Of a stretch of 64,000 bases of DNA, positions 37,740-50,364 are shown piece after piece. The stretch comes from Dendrobium chrysotoxum. Lineage: Eukaryota > Streptophyta > Magnoliopsida > Asparagales > Orchidaceae. Under the pieces are notes generated by a model that made no database searches, was not told the DNA's origin, and saw only the letters and a list, made by a program, of their open reading frames with translations. The number at the start of each line of letters is the position of its first letter. Position 1 is the stretch's first letter. The position numbers and the translations under genes are program-made. The stretch lies in the NCBI GenBank assembly GCA_019925795.1, contig CM034312.1, forward strand, positions 22,471,914 through 22,535,913, read 5' to 3'.

Positions 37740-38823
37740 CTCTGTCTCACTCTCTCTCTCCCTCCTTTCTGTTCTCAGTGATCCTTTGCCTTGATTTGGG
37801 TTTCTTTTGGTCGACCGATTCGGTGGAATCTTGGGACATGGAAGAAGTTTGTGGGCTCGGTAATGGTGGGTTTTGAGGCTTCTGATTTGGAATTAGGCGT
37901 TGAGGAGCGGAGGCGCGGTGAAGCGTGCGGGATAAGGGCAGGAAGGTTGTGTTTCTAAGCGGAAATTGGGAGATCGGGGGTGATCTCGTTGTTGGGACCA
38001 TCGGGAGCAGTGGCTCATTGATTTGCTTCTGGGATTTTAGCTTTTGGAAGTGGCATTTCTGATGGCTTGAGATTGCTTCCGTTCTTGCTATTCTGGGTGA
38101 ATTGGCTGTTTCGCGCGAGAATAAGGTATTTTATGATGTGAACGAAGGGTTTCGGGTCTCTCTTTGAGGCGATTGGTTGGAATTGTGGGTAGGGAGTGGA
38201 TTTGGAAGGCTCTTTCTGTTGGAATCGTTGAATCATTTAGTTGTTGTTGGTTATTGGTGAATTTCTTGGCGAATTACCGTGTTATACTGGTCTCTTTCTA
38301 CTTAGATCTGCATTTCTGAAGTTTGATCTCTGCCTTTCGTGGTTTCCATACACTGGGAGACTTTTCTGTTAGCCGGAGTGGGGAAAGCAATCTATTCGGA
38401 ACTCGTTGGGAGGCTTGCTTTTGAGCACTGCTTTAGGGCCAAAAATTGAGCTACTTCAGTTTTAAAAGCATCATAACGGAAGAGGCGGACGTCTCTAGGG
38501 TTTTTTCCTTTTCCTTTTTGTCTTTTCATAAATGATTGATGCATCTATTGGCGGCTGTGATGACTAATTCGGGGATGGCTGTAGTGTTTCCTCACTGGTA
38601 GTGCGGCGAAATTAATGTCTGTTTATGAGAATTTATAGCTGCTTTTAACGGGCCGGCCTCCTCATTTCACTAGTTCTCTTTATTCAGTTTTGGTTGAGAA
38701 GTAACTCTGATGAGATTTTAAGTGATAGCCAAGACTCCGTGAGTCGTCTTTCCTTTTGTTCATTTTGCTCTTGATTCTGCCTGGAAGTGGTCGAGCTTCT
38801 CAAGGGGATTATACGGAACTCTC
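37740..38823 (+). promoter_or_regulatory. ARF 5' leader with several upstream ORFs
   Basis: Begins with a CT-rich initiator-like stretch (37728-37775), typical of plant ARF leaders. It holds many upstream ATGs before the ARF start: a 12-residue ORF at 37838-37876, an overlapping 31-residue ORF at 37863-37958, an 11-residue ORF at 38532-38567, and several of two to eight residues. Known plant ARF mRNAs are translationally restrained by uORFs and need re-initiation factors; that this leader works the same way is inference. The transcript start and any leader intron are not determined. Confidence 0.6.
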
Positions 38824-41800
38824 ATGGCTCTTCCTCCTCCCACTCGTTCAGCAAGCGAGGTGCTTGGTTCAGGTTTGTAATTGAAGGCCAATTTTTTTGT
38901 CTTCTACTTTTGGCTTCTTGGATATAAATTCTGCATTTTTTTCTTCATCAGCTGTAACGGCTCACTGCCTTTTATGATAGCATGTTTAAAGAATTTATGC
39001 ATGTGTTGCTCATGTACATGTGCGAAGAAGGTTTACGAATTCATTCACCTTTTCTTATCACTTCGTACTTTATCTTCTGAAATTGTGAACAGAGAAAAGT
39101 GGGTTTTGTCACAGGTTCATTTTCATCTTCCACTTTTCATGCTTCATATGTTGTTTGTTCCCCATTTCCGCCTAAGTTTGTTAGTTTTTCTTGGTTTAAG
39201 CTGTTTCTTTGTCTTTATCTTCTTTTAAATGAAAATATTGGATTTGGTGGTGCACTGCATTGCTGGATATAATATGTTCCCGTTGCCTTTCTCCTAATTT
39301 GCGCTGCCCTTTTTTTTTAAAAATTTCCATTAATGGTCTGCTTCTTTCTTGTTTCTTGTTTTCTCCTGAAACTGATGGCCTTTTATAAAGTTGATTTTAA
39401 TCCTGATGACCCGTTTTCTACTAATCGCTGTGTCATTTAACTGGACTGGAAGGTGTTCTGCAACTATTTCATATTTGAATGGGTTTTGCGTGACGAACTG
39501 TTACTTTTGTTTGAGTTTATGATTGCTATTGTAAAAATGGGCTCTTTTTTCAGCTACACTCCATGGGAATCTGTTGTACAAGGAGCTCTGGCATGCTTGT
39601 GCAGGGCCACTGGTTACGCTACCTCGTCAAAAGGAGCTAGTCTATTACTTTCCTCAAGGTCATATGGAACAGGTATTCATGTTATTTCTTTTACTTGATC
39701 GTTTTGACTTCAAAAACGTTTACCAGTCATTTCTTTGTTTTTTCTGTAGCTCGAGGCCTCAACTGATCAAGGACTTGACCAACAGATGCCTTTTTTTGAT
39801 CTTCCTTCGAAGATCCTTTGTAGAGTGGTGAATGTGGAACTTCGAGTAAGCTCTACTCTTTACTCTTTGAAATGTGAAAATCTTTCCGCATGTTCTTTTT
39901 TTGATGGTTACTCAACTCCACAATTAACTTGTTTGTTTGGTATTATTTAAGGAATCACACATTGGTATCTCTTTTTTATGCAGGCTGAGCCTGATACTGA
40001 TGAGGTTTATGCACAAATTACTTTGCAACCAGAACCTGATGTGAGTATCTGTACCACTATATTGTAGGTCATTTGTCAGAAGAATTCGAGATAATTCTTT
40101 TCTTTGGAAATGTTCAATGATGTTTTTCCCAACTTCCTATATTACCTTTGCAATTCCCATTCGTTTGTTTTTCTATATGCTCGACTGGACAAAGTTCACT
40201 GGCTGCTCCATTGGTCTTGTGTACATGTTTAAGATTATTTTATTAGCCTTTTCTCCATTCTATTGTTCTGTTTATTTTGGTTTTCTTTTATTTTAATAAT
40301 ATTTGTTTAATTAATTAGCAAAGTGAAGTGACCAGTCCAGACCCTCCCCTGCCAGAACCTGAATGCTGTATGGTTCATTCCTTTTGTAAAATGCTTACAG
40401 CTTCAGATACAAGCACCCATGGTGGATTTTCAGTTCTTAGGAGACATGCAGATGAATGCCTACCTCCATTGGTAAGTGGTAATTTTGAAATTTATGCATC
40501 AACAATTATCATAGCATAATCCACAAGGGCATGAATTCTGTAACCTTTTACCTATGGAAATTTTGTTGCAATCTCCTGTTAATAAGTGTATTTTCTGTTT
40601 TTTTTTTTCTTTTATTAAGGATATGTCGCAGCATCCACCATGGCAAGAGTTGGTTGCCAAAGATCTACATGGCAATGAATGGCATTTCCGTCACATTTTT
40701 CGAGGTTTATTATGATTTACTTTTCATTTTATATTAGTATTAAGTATTTCCTTGTAATTGCACATTATGAGTTTAAAAAAGATTGATTATGTGTAGATTT
40801 AGGAGAATAGCTATAGCCAATTAAACTTCGCCTTATCTTCTTTGTTATTGGTAGGTTTCCGTGAAGAATTTTTTATGTACAAAGTGTAATGGTATATTTG
40901 ATTCAACTGTTAAGTTCGTTACGGCCGTTTATTCTTTGCTAAAAGTATTGCTTCTTCAGTTCTTGTGAACTTGGTACAGTTCACTCGTATAATTGTAGAA
41001 TTGGGAAAAATTAAATTATCATTGTTTTCTTAATTACTTATTCATTCTTATAGGACAACCTAGGAGGCATCTGCTTACCACTGGATGGAGTGTTTTTGTT
41101 AGCTCAAAGAAATTGGTTGCTGGTGATGCATTTATCTTTATACGGTAAGTGTTTTGAGTTGTCCTAACCTATGTTATGCATTTTGTTTCTCCAAAATCAT
41201 CTCATCAATGGATTGGCTTGGTAGCCTTTTTATGGAAATGATTCATGTTAAGTTCAAATCAATGACCGTCTTTTATTTATGGCAGAGGTGAGAATGGTGA
41301 GTTGTATGTTGGTGTAAGACGTCTTATGAGGCAGGTAAATAACATGCCATCATCTGTTATATCTAGTCACAGCATGCATCTTGGCGTCCTTGCAACTGCA
41401 TCACATGCTGTGTCTACTGGAGCGCTTTTTTCTGTCTTCTATAAGCCAAGGTCAGTTTTTTTAAATCCTATTTAACTGGGGAATGTCTGAAAAGATTACT
41501 GTTTGTATTTGCTAATTATTTTTTTCACCTATTTGAAGAATTTCATAGATTTATGGTTATTCTACACTTAGGACCTTTTCCCTGAATTCATTGATACTAA
41601 GCACTAGATAACCATTCTTTGAATTTTTTTTTTCAAGCGGAGTTTGCCACTATTCTTAGATCAATTACAAATTTTATCTTCTGAAAATTGGGGCATCATT
41701 TTTTTAATCAGTAATTTGTTGCTACAGAGCAAGCCGTTCACAGTTTATCATAAGCGTCAACAAGTACCTGGAAGCGAGAAGTCAAAATCTATCAGTTGGG

Positions 41801-44800
41801 ATGAGGTTTAAGATGAGATTTGAGGGTGATGAAGCTCCCGAAAGACGGTATTCAATAGAACTTATTGATTTACAAACAATAGCACAATTAGATGTTATAC
41901 CATGTCGTCTCACATAATGTCTACTTGATCATGAGGCTCTTATTATATCATATATATATAATTATTATTTCATCCTGCAACAGGTTCAGTGGTACTATAA
42001 TTGGTATAAGAGAAAAAGCTTCTTCTAGTTGGCCAGATTCAGTTTGGAGATCGTTAAAGGTGATCCATATCTGTTTTTCCTACTTCAAAATTCTGTCTAG
42101 TTCTTGCAAACTTCGCTCTATGGCTGACTGCCTTGTTTTTTGGTATACTAAGCTCTTAAAGTTTTTTTGGGGTTGGATTTCTTACATTTTAGTTGCCTGT
42201 TGTTTTTAGTCAAATTAGGACAATTAGAAGGATTTGTGTACTATAGATGTCTAGAACGCACAACTTTTATATTTTAATGCTCTGATCAGGAGATTAGTAA
42301 GAGATTGAGTTTGCAAATATAATGTTATTAGGCTCATCTCTATAACAACTCCATGAAATTTTTTATATGATTAAGCAATTGAACTAGCATATATCCTGTC
42401 AGTAGTTTTATTTTACCTCTGATTTCCCTGATGGAATGCTTATTCTATTACCTTTGCTTTTATTCTCCAAACTTACCGCATGTGTTATTTCACAGATCCA
42501 ATGGGATGAACCTTCTTCTATCCCACGACCTGACTGTGTTTCTCCATGGGAATTAGAACCTATAGTTGTAGCTCCTCCCCTCACTTCTCAGACAATGGTC
42601 CGATGTAAACGAGCAAGGCCGCCACTTTCATCTTCTGCGGCTCATGAGTTTTCTTCTGTGCTTGGTATGGAGTTCCTCATAATGAATCCATAAAGTTTTT
42701 TTAATTGCTAATTTGTTTGTTTTGTTTTTTTTTTTTGCTTGTTTGAACTTATTTATGCTGATATTTTTCTTAGGCTAATAAGCTTGTAGTTTTTTTTTCA
42801 AAGAAACATGAGTGATTGCAATTGCCACTTCTTTTTTAGCCCCATCGTCATCACCAATCTTTGTTTTTTCCCTCTCATTCCTCCTTTACGTTTTGAATTT
42901 GTGCCTATAATATAGAGAGCCCTAGTCATGCTGACAACATGTTGAAGTTTGGTTTCGTTAGCTTATCCCAATCACCCTATTCACTTAGGGTGATTGGGAT
43001 TAAATCCATAAATTATTTTCTTAAAACAATTCTGATTTTGATGGTTTCAATCTCAGCCACCCAAAATGTATTGGATGCTTGAGTTGAGCAGAGTGAACCT
43101 CTGCAGTTACCATGGTTACTGTAGAATGTCTGCAGCTGTTGAAGTTGACATTCTTGGTATGCATTTTAGGTATCTACTATTTTTAGGTGTAAGGCATTCT
43201 TTCAACCAGAAGAAATAATAATTGAGGTGGCACTGATTATTCTAGACATATTGATAAGTTAGCCAACCATTTTCTACGATCTCCCGTGGAGCAGTCACTT
43301 CAACGACTGTGGCTATATTGTTTTGACTAGTAGTTGTTGCTAGCATAGCGCTCTTGTATGCTTAACTGCTTGAGATTAGGGTCGTTGGTCTTGTTTGTTG
43401 AATTGTTGAAAATTGTTATACAAACATACCAAAACTGTCTTCACTATTCGTGGTGTTCTATTAAATCTTGAACCAGATCTATGTTTGTAAAAAGATTTGT
43501 GGTTTTCCATCATCCAGAACCTGTTTCTATTGATTTCTGCTTTGAGGAATTATGGTAAATTATACCTTCTGTTTTCTCTTACCTTGCCTTTTTCCATATA
43601 GGTCCATGGAAATCCCAGTCTGAAACCAACCAGACCCTCCCCTTCTCAGGGTTACCACGAGGACACGAATCATTTTCGCTGCCCTGTCGCTCAACTCTCT
43701 TTCCATCATCTATCAACAGCAACATTGGACAACCGGCAACCAAAAACATTGTATACTGGTCAACCAGGCCCGAAACTCAATCAGAATCATTTTCTACCAC
43801 CACTGTGAACGTTGAGCAACCATCTGAAAAGAAACAGGAGCCAAGTAGCGGCTTTATGTTATTCGGGATCCAGCTGATTGAAACTTCTACTGTTGCTGAA
43901 GAGGCCTCATCAATGGCTGCTATCACTGATGTTGTCAAGGATGACCATGATCATCTGGGTGTTGATTCTGAACAGCATTCCCATCCCTCGAACATAAACC
44001 AGTCCGATGCCCCTGAGCTAAGCAGCGAGCCTGAAAATTCCTGCCTCAGATCACACCAGGAATCTCAGAGCAGGCAAACTCGTAGCTGCACCAAGGTTTT
44101 TGTTAATACTAGTCGATCATTTCTTTCCTGATTAACGCTTCTCTTACTTGAGCACTTGTAAATGAAGGGCTATTTACTCTTAGTGGCTAAGTGGAGCCAG
44201 GTGAGCACACTAAGGTCTTGTCAAGGCATGCGATGTTTTGGATTTAGACCCGCATTAGTTAATTAAAAAAATATGTTGATGCAAAAATACTAAGTAGTTG
44301 ACTTCATTCATAAGGTTAAATTTTTTAATTAAAAGCTATTTTATTACTAGTGTATTTAGATTACATTTGATTCTCTTTTGGTTCAACCTCTCTAATAATT
44401 GGTACCAGAACAGGATAGTGATTAAGTTTTTATGTTGTTTGTAACTCCTATGAGTCTTAGTTGGCATCTAACCGTAGTTGAGTAAAGTTCAAGAGCGAAC
44501 GACTCATTATGCATATCTTCATATGGTTGACTGAGCTTTTGGTGCAGGATATTTAATAGTAAATTTTTGTTTGAGGGGGAGTGATGGCCTATATGTTAAG
44601 CTCTCATATGATAGGGTGATTATTATGAAATATTCGGTTTTGAGTGTAGTAATACATTAGTTAATTAAAAAAAAAAATGTTGGCTTAGAAATATGAAGTG
44701 ATTGAGTCCCACCTATAAACTTTAAGCTTTTTGGTTAAAAATGAATTTGAGTATTGACATATTTATCTAGCCCAAGTTTGGTTATCCTTTGATTCATCAT

Positions 44801-45313
44801 CTTTAATAGACCTCTATGCCAGGATCAAGCATTTCTTTTTTGTGTTGGTAAATATGAATTATGGAGTGATATTCATTATGTATGCATAGGTGCACATGCT
44901 AGGCATGGCGGTTGGGAGGGCAGTGGACTTAACAAGGCTAGAGGGGTATGAGGACCTCCTTATGAAGCTGGAGGAGATGTTCAGCATCCAAGGGGAACTT
45001 ATTGGGGAATCCAAGAAATGGCAGGTAGTCTACACTGATGATGAGGATGACATGATGATGGTCGGCGATGACCCTTGGCAGTAAGTAGCCTGCTCCTCTA
45101 CCACCCGTTACTCTTATTTTTAAGCTCGACAACATTTTGAACTCATGCTAAACATAATGATGCAATTGCAGTGAGTTCTGTAGCATGGTGAAGAAGATCT
45201 ACATCTATACATATGAGGAGGCAAAGCGATTGTCTCCCAAGTCAATGCTGAAGAAGCCCTTGGCCCAGGCCAAGACCCTGATCAGCACCGAGGCTGGCCC
45301 CTCTGATGGCTGA
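38824..45313 (+). CDS. ARF: Auxin response factor, ARF1/ARF9-like
   Basis: Nuclear transcription factor that binds auxin response elements and is controlled by Aux/IAA repressors. Fourteen coding exons with GT/AG borders join without a frame break: 38824-38872, 39554-39672, 39750-39845, 39984-40040, 40319-40471, 40620-40704, 41054-41144, 41286-41450, 41728-41847, 41984-42059, 42496-42664, 43602-44095, 44890-45080, 45172-45313. The product is 668 residues, close to ARF1 length. Residues 40-60 hold LYKELWHACAGPLV. The B3 domain is about 126-228 (DTSTHGGFSVLRRHADE, RGQPRRHLLTTGWSVFV). The ARF-specific domain is about 250-335 (FYKPRASRSQF, GMRFKMRFEGDEAPERR). The middle region is rich in serine, threonine and proline and not glutamine-rich, which suggests a repressor; LFGIQL at 480-485 resembles the TOPLESS-binding (R/K)LFGV motif but lacks the basic residue. 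The PB1 domain is about 559-646 with both faces (CTKV lysine; DDEDDMMMVGDDPW). I recognised no miR160 or miR167 target site. Confidence 0.95.
42965..43000. repeat. Perfect 15-bp inverted repeat in ARF intron 11
   Basis: ATCCCAATCACCCTA, six bases (TTCACT), then its exact complement TAGGGTGATTGGGAT. It would form a stable hairpin in the 937-nt intron. It could be the residue of a small transposon, but no flanking duplication was identified. Confidence 0.8.
44163..44808 (+). mobile_element. Decayed TRIM-like element in ARF intron 12
   Basis: Two diverged direct repeats (about 44163-44397 and 44582-44808) share a GCATTAGTTAATTAAAAAAA-like block and a TAA(A)CTTTAAGCTTTTTGGTTAAAA-like block. Directly after the first is TGGTACCAGAACAGG, a Met-type primer site with changes; directly before the second is a purine tract, TTTGAGGGGGA. 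About 185 bp lie between, with no ORF. This is the layout of a TRIM retrotransposon. It sits wholly within the intron and does not disturb the splice sites. Confidence 0.55.
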
Positions 45314-45960
45314 CCTGTCGCTCATCTTCGTCAGGTAATGCATGCTAAAGTCTCTGTCTTAGTCCTATCTGGATTTTTTTTCCCCTGCTTTTGGCCGAGC
45401 GTATTATGTCAAGCGAGCACCAGCACTGTTTTGCTTTCGTATATAGATAGGATCCTTTCTCGTCAATACTATTCTACATAGGCATCCAATGGGTCTTTTG
45501 ATGTAATTGGCTTTCAGATTCCGGTTTTAGTTTGACTTGTTATACAGTGAGAAGGATTGGATTTAGATAAGTATCTGATGTTAATGGAAAGCTAACTGTC
45601 GATGAGCTGGAAATAGGGCGTCTGCTTATGTCTAGTTTTGTTTCATCTCCTTGTCGCTTCCGATGTGCTTCTGTTTGTCTTGTCTCGTGTTTTTTTCTTA
45701 ATTTGTTTGTTATGCTTATTAGTTAGATGTACTGTCGTGAAGCCATGAATTCGTGGGTGCTCTTCTACCGCATTTCTTCTTAAGTAAACCAAAACCCATT
45801 CTGAGGGTTATAAAGAGCAGTAATTTTATAGATTCGCATATGTTGGTTATGTGATTGCTGATGTGGGATTATTGTAAATAAGTTTTGTAATTTAATTTTT
45901 GTTGGATTTGTCTAATTATTTATTTACCTCGTCCTTGAAAAATTGTATGAGAAGATTGCA
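45314..45960 (+). other. ARF 3' untranslated region and downstream flank
   Basis: Follows the TGA stop. A GT at 45336 (TCAG|GTAATG) is a possible donor for a 3'-UTR intron. A weak polyadenylation-type context (GTAAATAAG, then T-rich) lies near 45875-45900. The end of the transcript cannot be fixed from sequence alone. Confidence 0.4.
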
Positions 45961-45967
45961 TTTGAGA

Positions 45968-46397
45968 TTAGGGGTGTGAGTGAGTCAAATTGATTTGGGC
46001 TCGGCGTGATGAATCATTCATGAGTCAAGCTCGATGAGTTAATGAGATTAGTTTGAGCCAAGCACGACTCAGCTCGTTAGCTTGCGAGCTGATTCGTTCA
46101 AAAAATATTAATGTAAGATACACTTAAACACATTTAGTATTAAGGGGTTTAAGAACAAAGTTATTAAAAAGATTTAAATTAATATCACAAGTGATTTATT
46201 ATTATGCATATCATAATTTCTTATTCTTTATATTATTTTATTATAATTATTATTTGAATCATTAATACTCTCTCTTTCATAATAAATGAGCCAATTTGTT
46301 AGCCGATTGGAACTCTTAGCTTGAACTTAAGCTTAAACTCAATTATTAATCAAGCTCAAGTAAAAAATTACGAGTCCTCGACTCGGTTACATCTTTA
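45968..46397. mobile_element. hAT-like MITE with GAGTC-type ends, second copy of the type
   Basis: The left end AGGGGTGTGAGTGAGTC and the reverse-complemented right end CCTAAAGATGTAACCGAGTC are diverged inverted repeats. Internal AGCTCGATGAGTT and GCTTGAACTTAAGCTT-type sequence resembles the 27654-28199 element. About 430 bp, non-coding, no exact target duplication. Confidence 0.55.
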
Positions 46398-47466
46398 GGA
46401 TACTTAGTTCTCATTAAGAAAAACTATTTTAATTAAAAATAATACATTTTTATTAGGATATGGTATTTTTCTTATTTTGATGAAGTATTTTATATTTAGG
46501 AGACTTTTATGAAACAATTTGTCCGATTTTGAGGAATAAAATGGGTTGAATATAAAATATAAGAAGTAAAGAGATTTTTTTGCATGAAAGGGCTTCACAT
46601 GATAAAGTGTCACATGGCAACTTTTATGGTTCCACTTTATTCATAAATTTATATAAAGTGCTGTGCTATGATTAGGGAGGGGTATTAGTAAGATTTACTT
46701 GAGGATAATTATCTCAGAGGATTTAAAGTCTCTCCATCATAATTCGATTTCAATTAATTTACTTTAGATGATTGAGCTTATTTTTCCTTAAATTATTGTG
46801 CTTTTGAAAAAAAAGCACAATAATTATATAAAATAAATTAAGAGTAAATTAATATTATCAAATTTATAAATGTTATATTAAGCATTTATTATTTATAATT
46901 AATGCGAGATTTAATTATGATCGTTAAATTTAATCATTATTTGATCATAATAATACATATAAATTAATTAGCTAAAATGGTAATTATATATTTAATTAAT
47001 TTACTTTACTAGGGAAAAATTAGATTTTGATTTAGATCAGTAAGATTTAATTGAATTTGATTTTAAAAATAATTGATTAGTCATTTAATAGGTAAGAATT
47101 TATCTAAGAATTACCTAATACTTAGGCTAATTCAAATTTAATAAAAGCTTCAATTTAATTGATAATACTTCACTAATATGTTCTTATGGTAATAATTTAG
47201 AATAAATGATTAATTCATAAATAACAAGATTAATGGACAACAAATTTTTATTTAGGCTAATTATGGCTCCAATTATAATCATTATCTAATCAATGAACTA
47301 TTTAGTATAATTAATTAAGAATTAATTTTAATTAAGTTCATTTGATTTTAATTAATTAAACTGTATTGTACTTAAATTGAGGGAGTTGTCAAAACAGTCC
47401 TTTTTAATAGAGAGGTTAAGCTTAATTATATGTACGCAACACGTGAGTGAAAACAACTCATCCGCT
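46398..47466. other. AT-rich intergenic DNA, no gene seen
   Basis: Nothing recognised. A short palindrome at 46795-46823 (TTATTGTGCTTTTGA...AAAAAGCACAATAA) is the only structure noted. Confidence 0.55.
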
Positions 47467-47640
47467 CAAGGAGAAATTATTCTGTGCGGTCATTGAACTG
47501 TTCGAAGATGAATGAGAGCACGTCCTGTCATCCGGTACACAGTAATACACTACATCAGTACACAGTAAAAAAATAATGTGGCACGCTCTCATTCATCTCT
47601 AGACGCCATCCAGTGACCACACAAAATAATTAATCCCGCT
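47467..47640. mobile_element. Short MITE, same type as 36922-37094
   Basis: Imperfect inverted halves. The left reads AAGGAGAAATTATTCTGTG, then CGGTCATTG, then GATGAATGAGAGC; the reverse-complemented right reads AAGCGGGATTAATTATTTTG, then GTGGTCACTGG, then GATGAATGAGAGC. It is about 174 bp with a short loop containing two GTACACAGTA repeats. The transcript would fold into a long imperfect hairpin. Confidence 0.65.
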
Positions 47641-48564
47641 TAAGGGTAGTGGTCGTTTGAGACAACTTTCTTATTTTAAAATATTTTTTTAATACAAAAA
47701 TTTTTTGAGTAAAAATTTTTTGTATTAAAAAGCTGCTTTAAAAAATAATAAAAAATTATTCCAAATGAAACTTACATAAACTAGTGATTATCAAAAATTG
47801 ATAAGATGATCTTATCCCTAAGATGGCTCGATCAACACGCTTGAGCTAAGGTCAAACTAAGAAGTAAGCCGATAGCGATGGTTTGATGGCAACCCCTACC
47901 AATTATCTTTCTAATATTTTTTTTTTCAAGATAACATATTGTATAGCCATCAGATTAGCTTTAAAATGGGTGATATGTATGCTGATTAATTATACATATC
48001 CTCATAAATTTCACTAATCTAAAAGCTAATTCAAAGATTATAAAACCCATCATGACAGTATACAAAAAATTTATACCCTCTCAAGATGAGTTCTATATAA
48101 TTTTCACAGCTACCGCATGCACCATACAGGCAAATTATATGCTGATTTCTTCATAAAAATTGTGCAGAAAAATGTTTCATCCTCATTCAGTCAAATATCT
48201 TATATTCAAAGTTCTATTATTGAGAGAAACTTGCATTCAGATTACAATAATTTTGGAAAATTACAGAAGCAGAACTTCTCCAGATTATCAGCATCTTGGT
48301 TCAGCTCTCTACTCGATACAGAGACATAAGGTCTGGCTCTAAGCTGGCAGTTTCAGTAGGAGCAAGTGAAAGAAAATATGTGCTAGTCTCAAGACAATGG
48401 CTTCAGATCCATAGTAAAGCCCATTGACAGATTTCATTTCACTTTCTTTAGTAAAGCCAAAGAAAAAAAATCTATCTGGAAGAAATAAAACAAATTCAAC
48501 TTCGCAGTGAAAAAGTCCTTATCATCTCTACATCCGAAAGTCAAGCTTATAACTAAAGACAAGG
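47641..48564. other. Intergenic, no gene seen
   Basis: AT-rich. The plus-strand ORFs near 48117-48342 are short, overlap each other in different frames and show no domain, so they are not called. Confidence 0.5.
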
Positions 48565-48672
48565 GCAGGGGCGGAACCCCCTTGAGGTGAGGGGGGGCGC
48601 TGCCCCTTTGGACCCCCGATATATATGTCTTATAAGTTTATCTCTCCTGAAAATTAAACCTGATTTCGCCCT
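48565..48672. mobile_element. 108-bp mini transposon, hAT-like
   Basis: Begins GCAGGGGCGGAA and ends TTTCGCCCT. The 8-mers on either side, AGACAAGG (48557-48564) and AGACAAGA (48673-48680), agree at seven of eight positions. The interior is G/C-rich (GGGGGGGCGCTGCCCC). Its start resembles that of the 50365-51328 element, suggesting a related family. Confidence 0.6.
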
Positions 48673-50364
48673 AGACAAGAGCAAAAATATTATTACCTAG
48701 GAGGATGACATTCACCCTCAGCATTTGTTTGCATAAGAGAAGGGTCAACCTACCCCTTATGTTGTGGACTATAATGTCCTTTCTTATATACAGACGCTTT
48801 TATTAATGCTTAACATATATGACACATTGATGTTGTCTCCTCGGCATTGAGAGATTTTAATGAAAAGTATTACTTGAGCCTGAAGCTTGTTAAGCTTACT
48901 TTGCAAAGGGGTTTATAAAGGAGGTTCGCTTTCTTAAAGAGATTCCTTGCATTACAATTTTTTATGAAGATATTCTCATAGCAACTACATAACACAATCG
49001 CCCTCTTTATGTCATAAGCATCTGAACACAAGTGAAGCTCCTTAATCAAGAGTGTTCTTAGTTATGCACGATATGTAATTACTTGTAGGAGAAATCTATG
49101 AAACTCATATATGCAATCTCATACTTATAAATGATGAAAAGCATACCATAATACCCGTGAAGCCATAGTACATAGTTCATGATGCAAAACTTGCTATTTT
49201 AAAAATGACGCAAAATATGAAAAAATTATAAATAAAAATATAGATAAATGTGAAAGAATATCCATCATAATAATAAAAACAATAAAAGTGATACTTCAAT
49301 ACAAGTGTTCAATAAATTAAAAATCAAAATATTAAAATTTTTTTACAAGTCTAATATTTTTATAAGAAATTAAATTAATCTTCTTAAGAATCATCTTTAT
49401 CCTAAGTATTAAAAAAAAAAAATTGTTTCCTTCATTAACATCACCATCCCCTAAATCATAATTTTCTTCATTACCCTCATCATATTTACATTCAGTTGCA
49501 ATAATATTAAGCCTAGATGATAATTTCTTCTTTTTGCCTTTATATCAATCTTGAAAATTATAGCTTCTTTAATAAACACTAGTGGCTTTTGCAATAATAC
49601 TCTATCAAATCTTAATCCGACTTGTCATCAATTTTTTTGTTAACTACTTATTAGCATCATCTATTTCATTTAAAGAGATAAATAAATAATATCATGATGA
49701 TTATATTTGCGAATCAAAGCTTTATTATATTTCACATAAACTGAATTTTTTTATGTGACTATTATCTATCGTGTTTCTTCTTTTGTTATGAAGCTTTAAT
49801 TACAATTATTTAATTATAAAATTTCATGATAAAAATTAATATATAATTTTATTTGCACTTATATGATCAAATATACTCTAATTGCGTTTACATCTAGAAG
49901 AATTAAAGGGTGGTCTAAGCGCTTCAATCACAAATTTTTTCAAGTGTGAAGATCTTTGGTCATAACTAACCACCAATTAGTAGGAAGTATTTAACAAATT
50001 TTATTATTATTTAAATATCAAAATATTATTCAATACTAATTAAAATTTTACTAAAATTATATTACCTAATGCCTAAGTGGTCCTTTATCTTATGGTTGGA
50101 GGAATCCTAAAATGTCCTTCATCATTAATGTATACACTCAACTTATTACTAATATTATCTTCCTAACCAGCATCCTTTGCAAATCTTTCAAAGCATGCAT
50201 GTAATGCATATAATCCATTAGCTATTTTCTTGTCCTTTGTAATATAAAGGCTATTGACAAAGTATTCAAGATTTAAGTAACATGCAATTGCATGCAAAGA
50301 TCAATGCAGTTGCACTTCCCATATTTTATCAATAATTTCTATAACATACTCATACTTATCACCC

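Noticed and set aside
37743..37748. TGTCTC auxin response element at the ARF transcript start region
   Set aside because: It lies in a CT-rich repeat where TGTCTC is expected by composition, and a single hexamer is not evidence of auxin control.
37463..38236. Three minus-strand ORFs (73-95 codons) opposite the ARF leader
   Set aside because: They are antisense to the GC-richer leader, have low-complexity composition and no domain; the plus-strand leader explains the region better.
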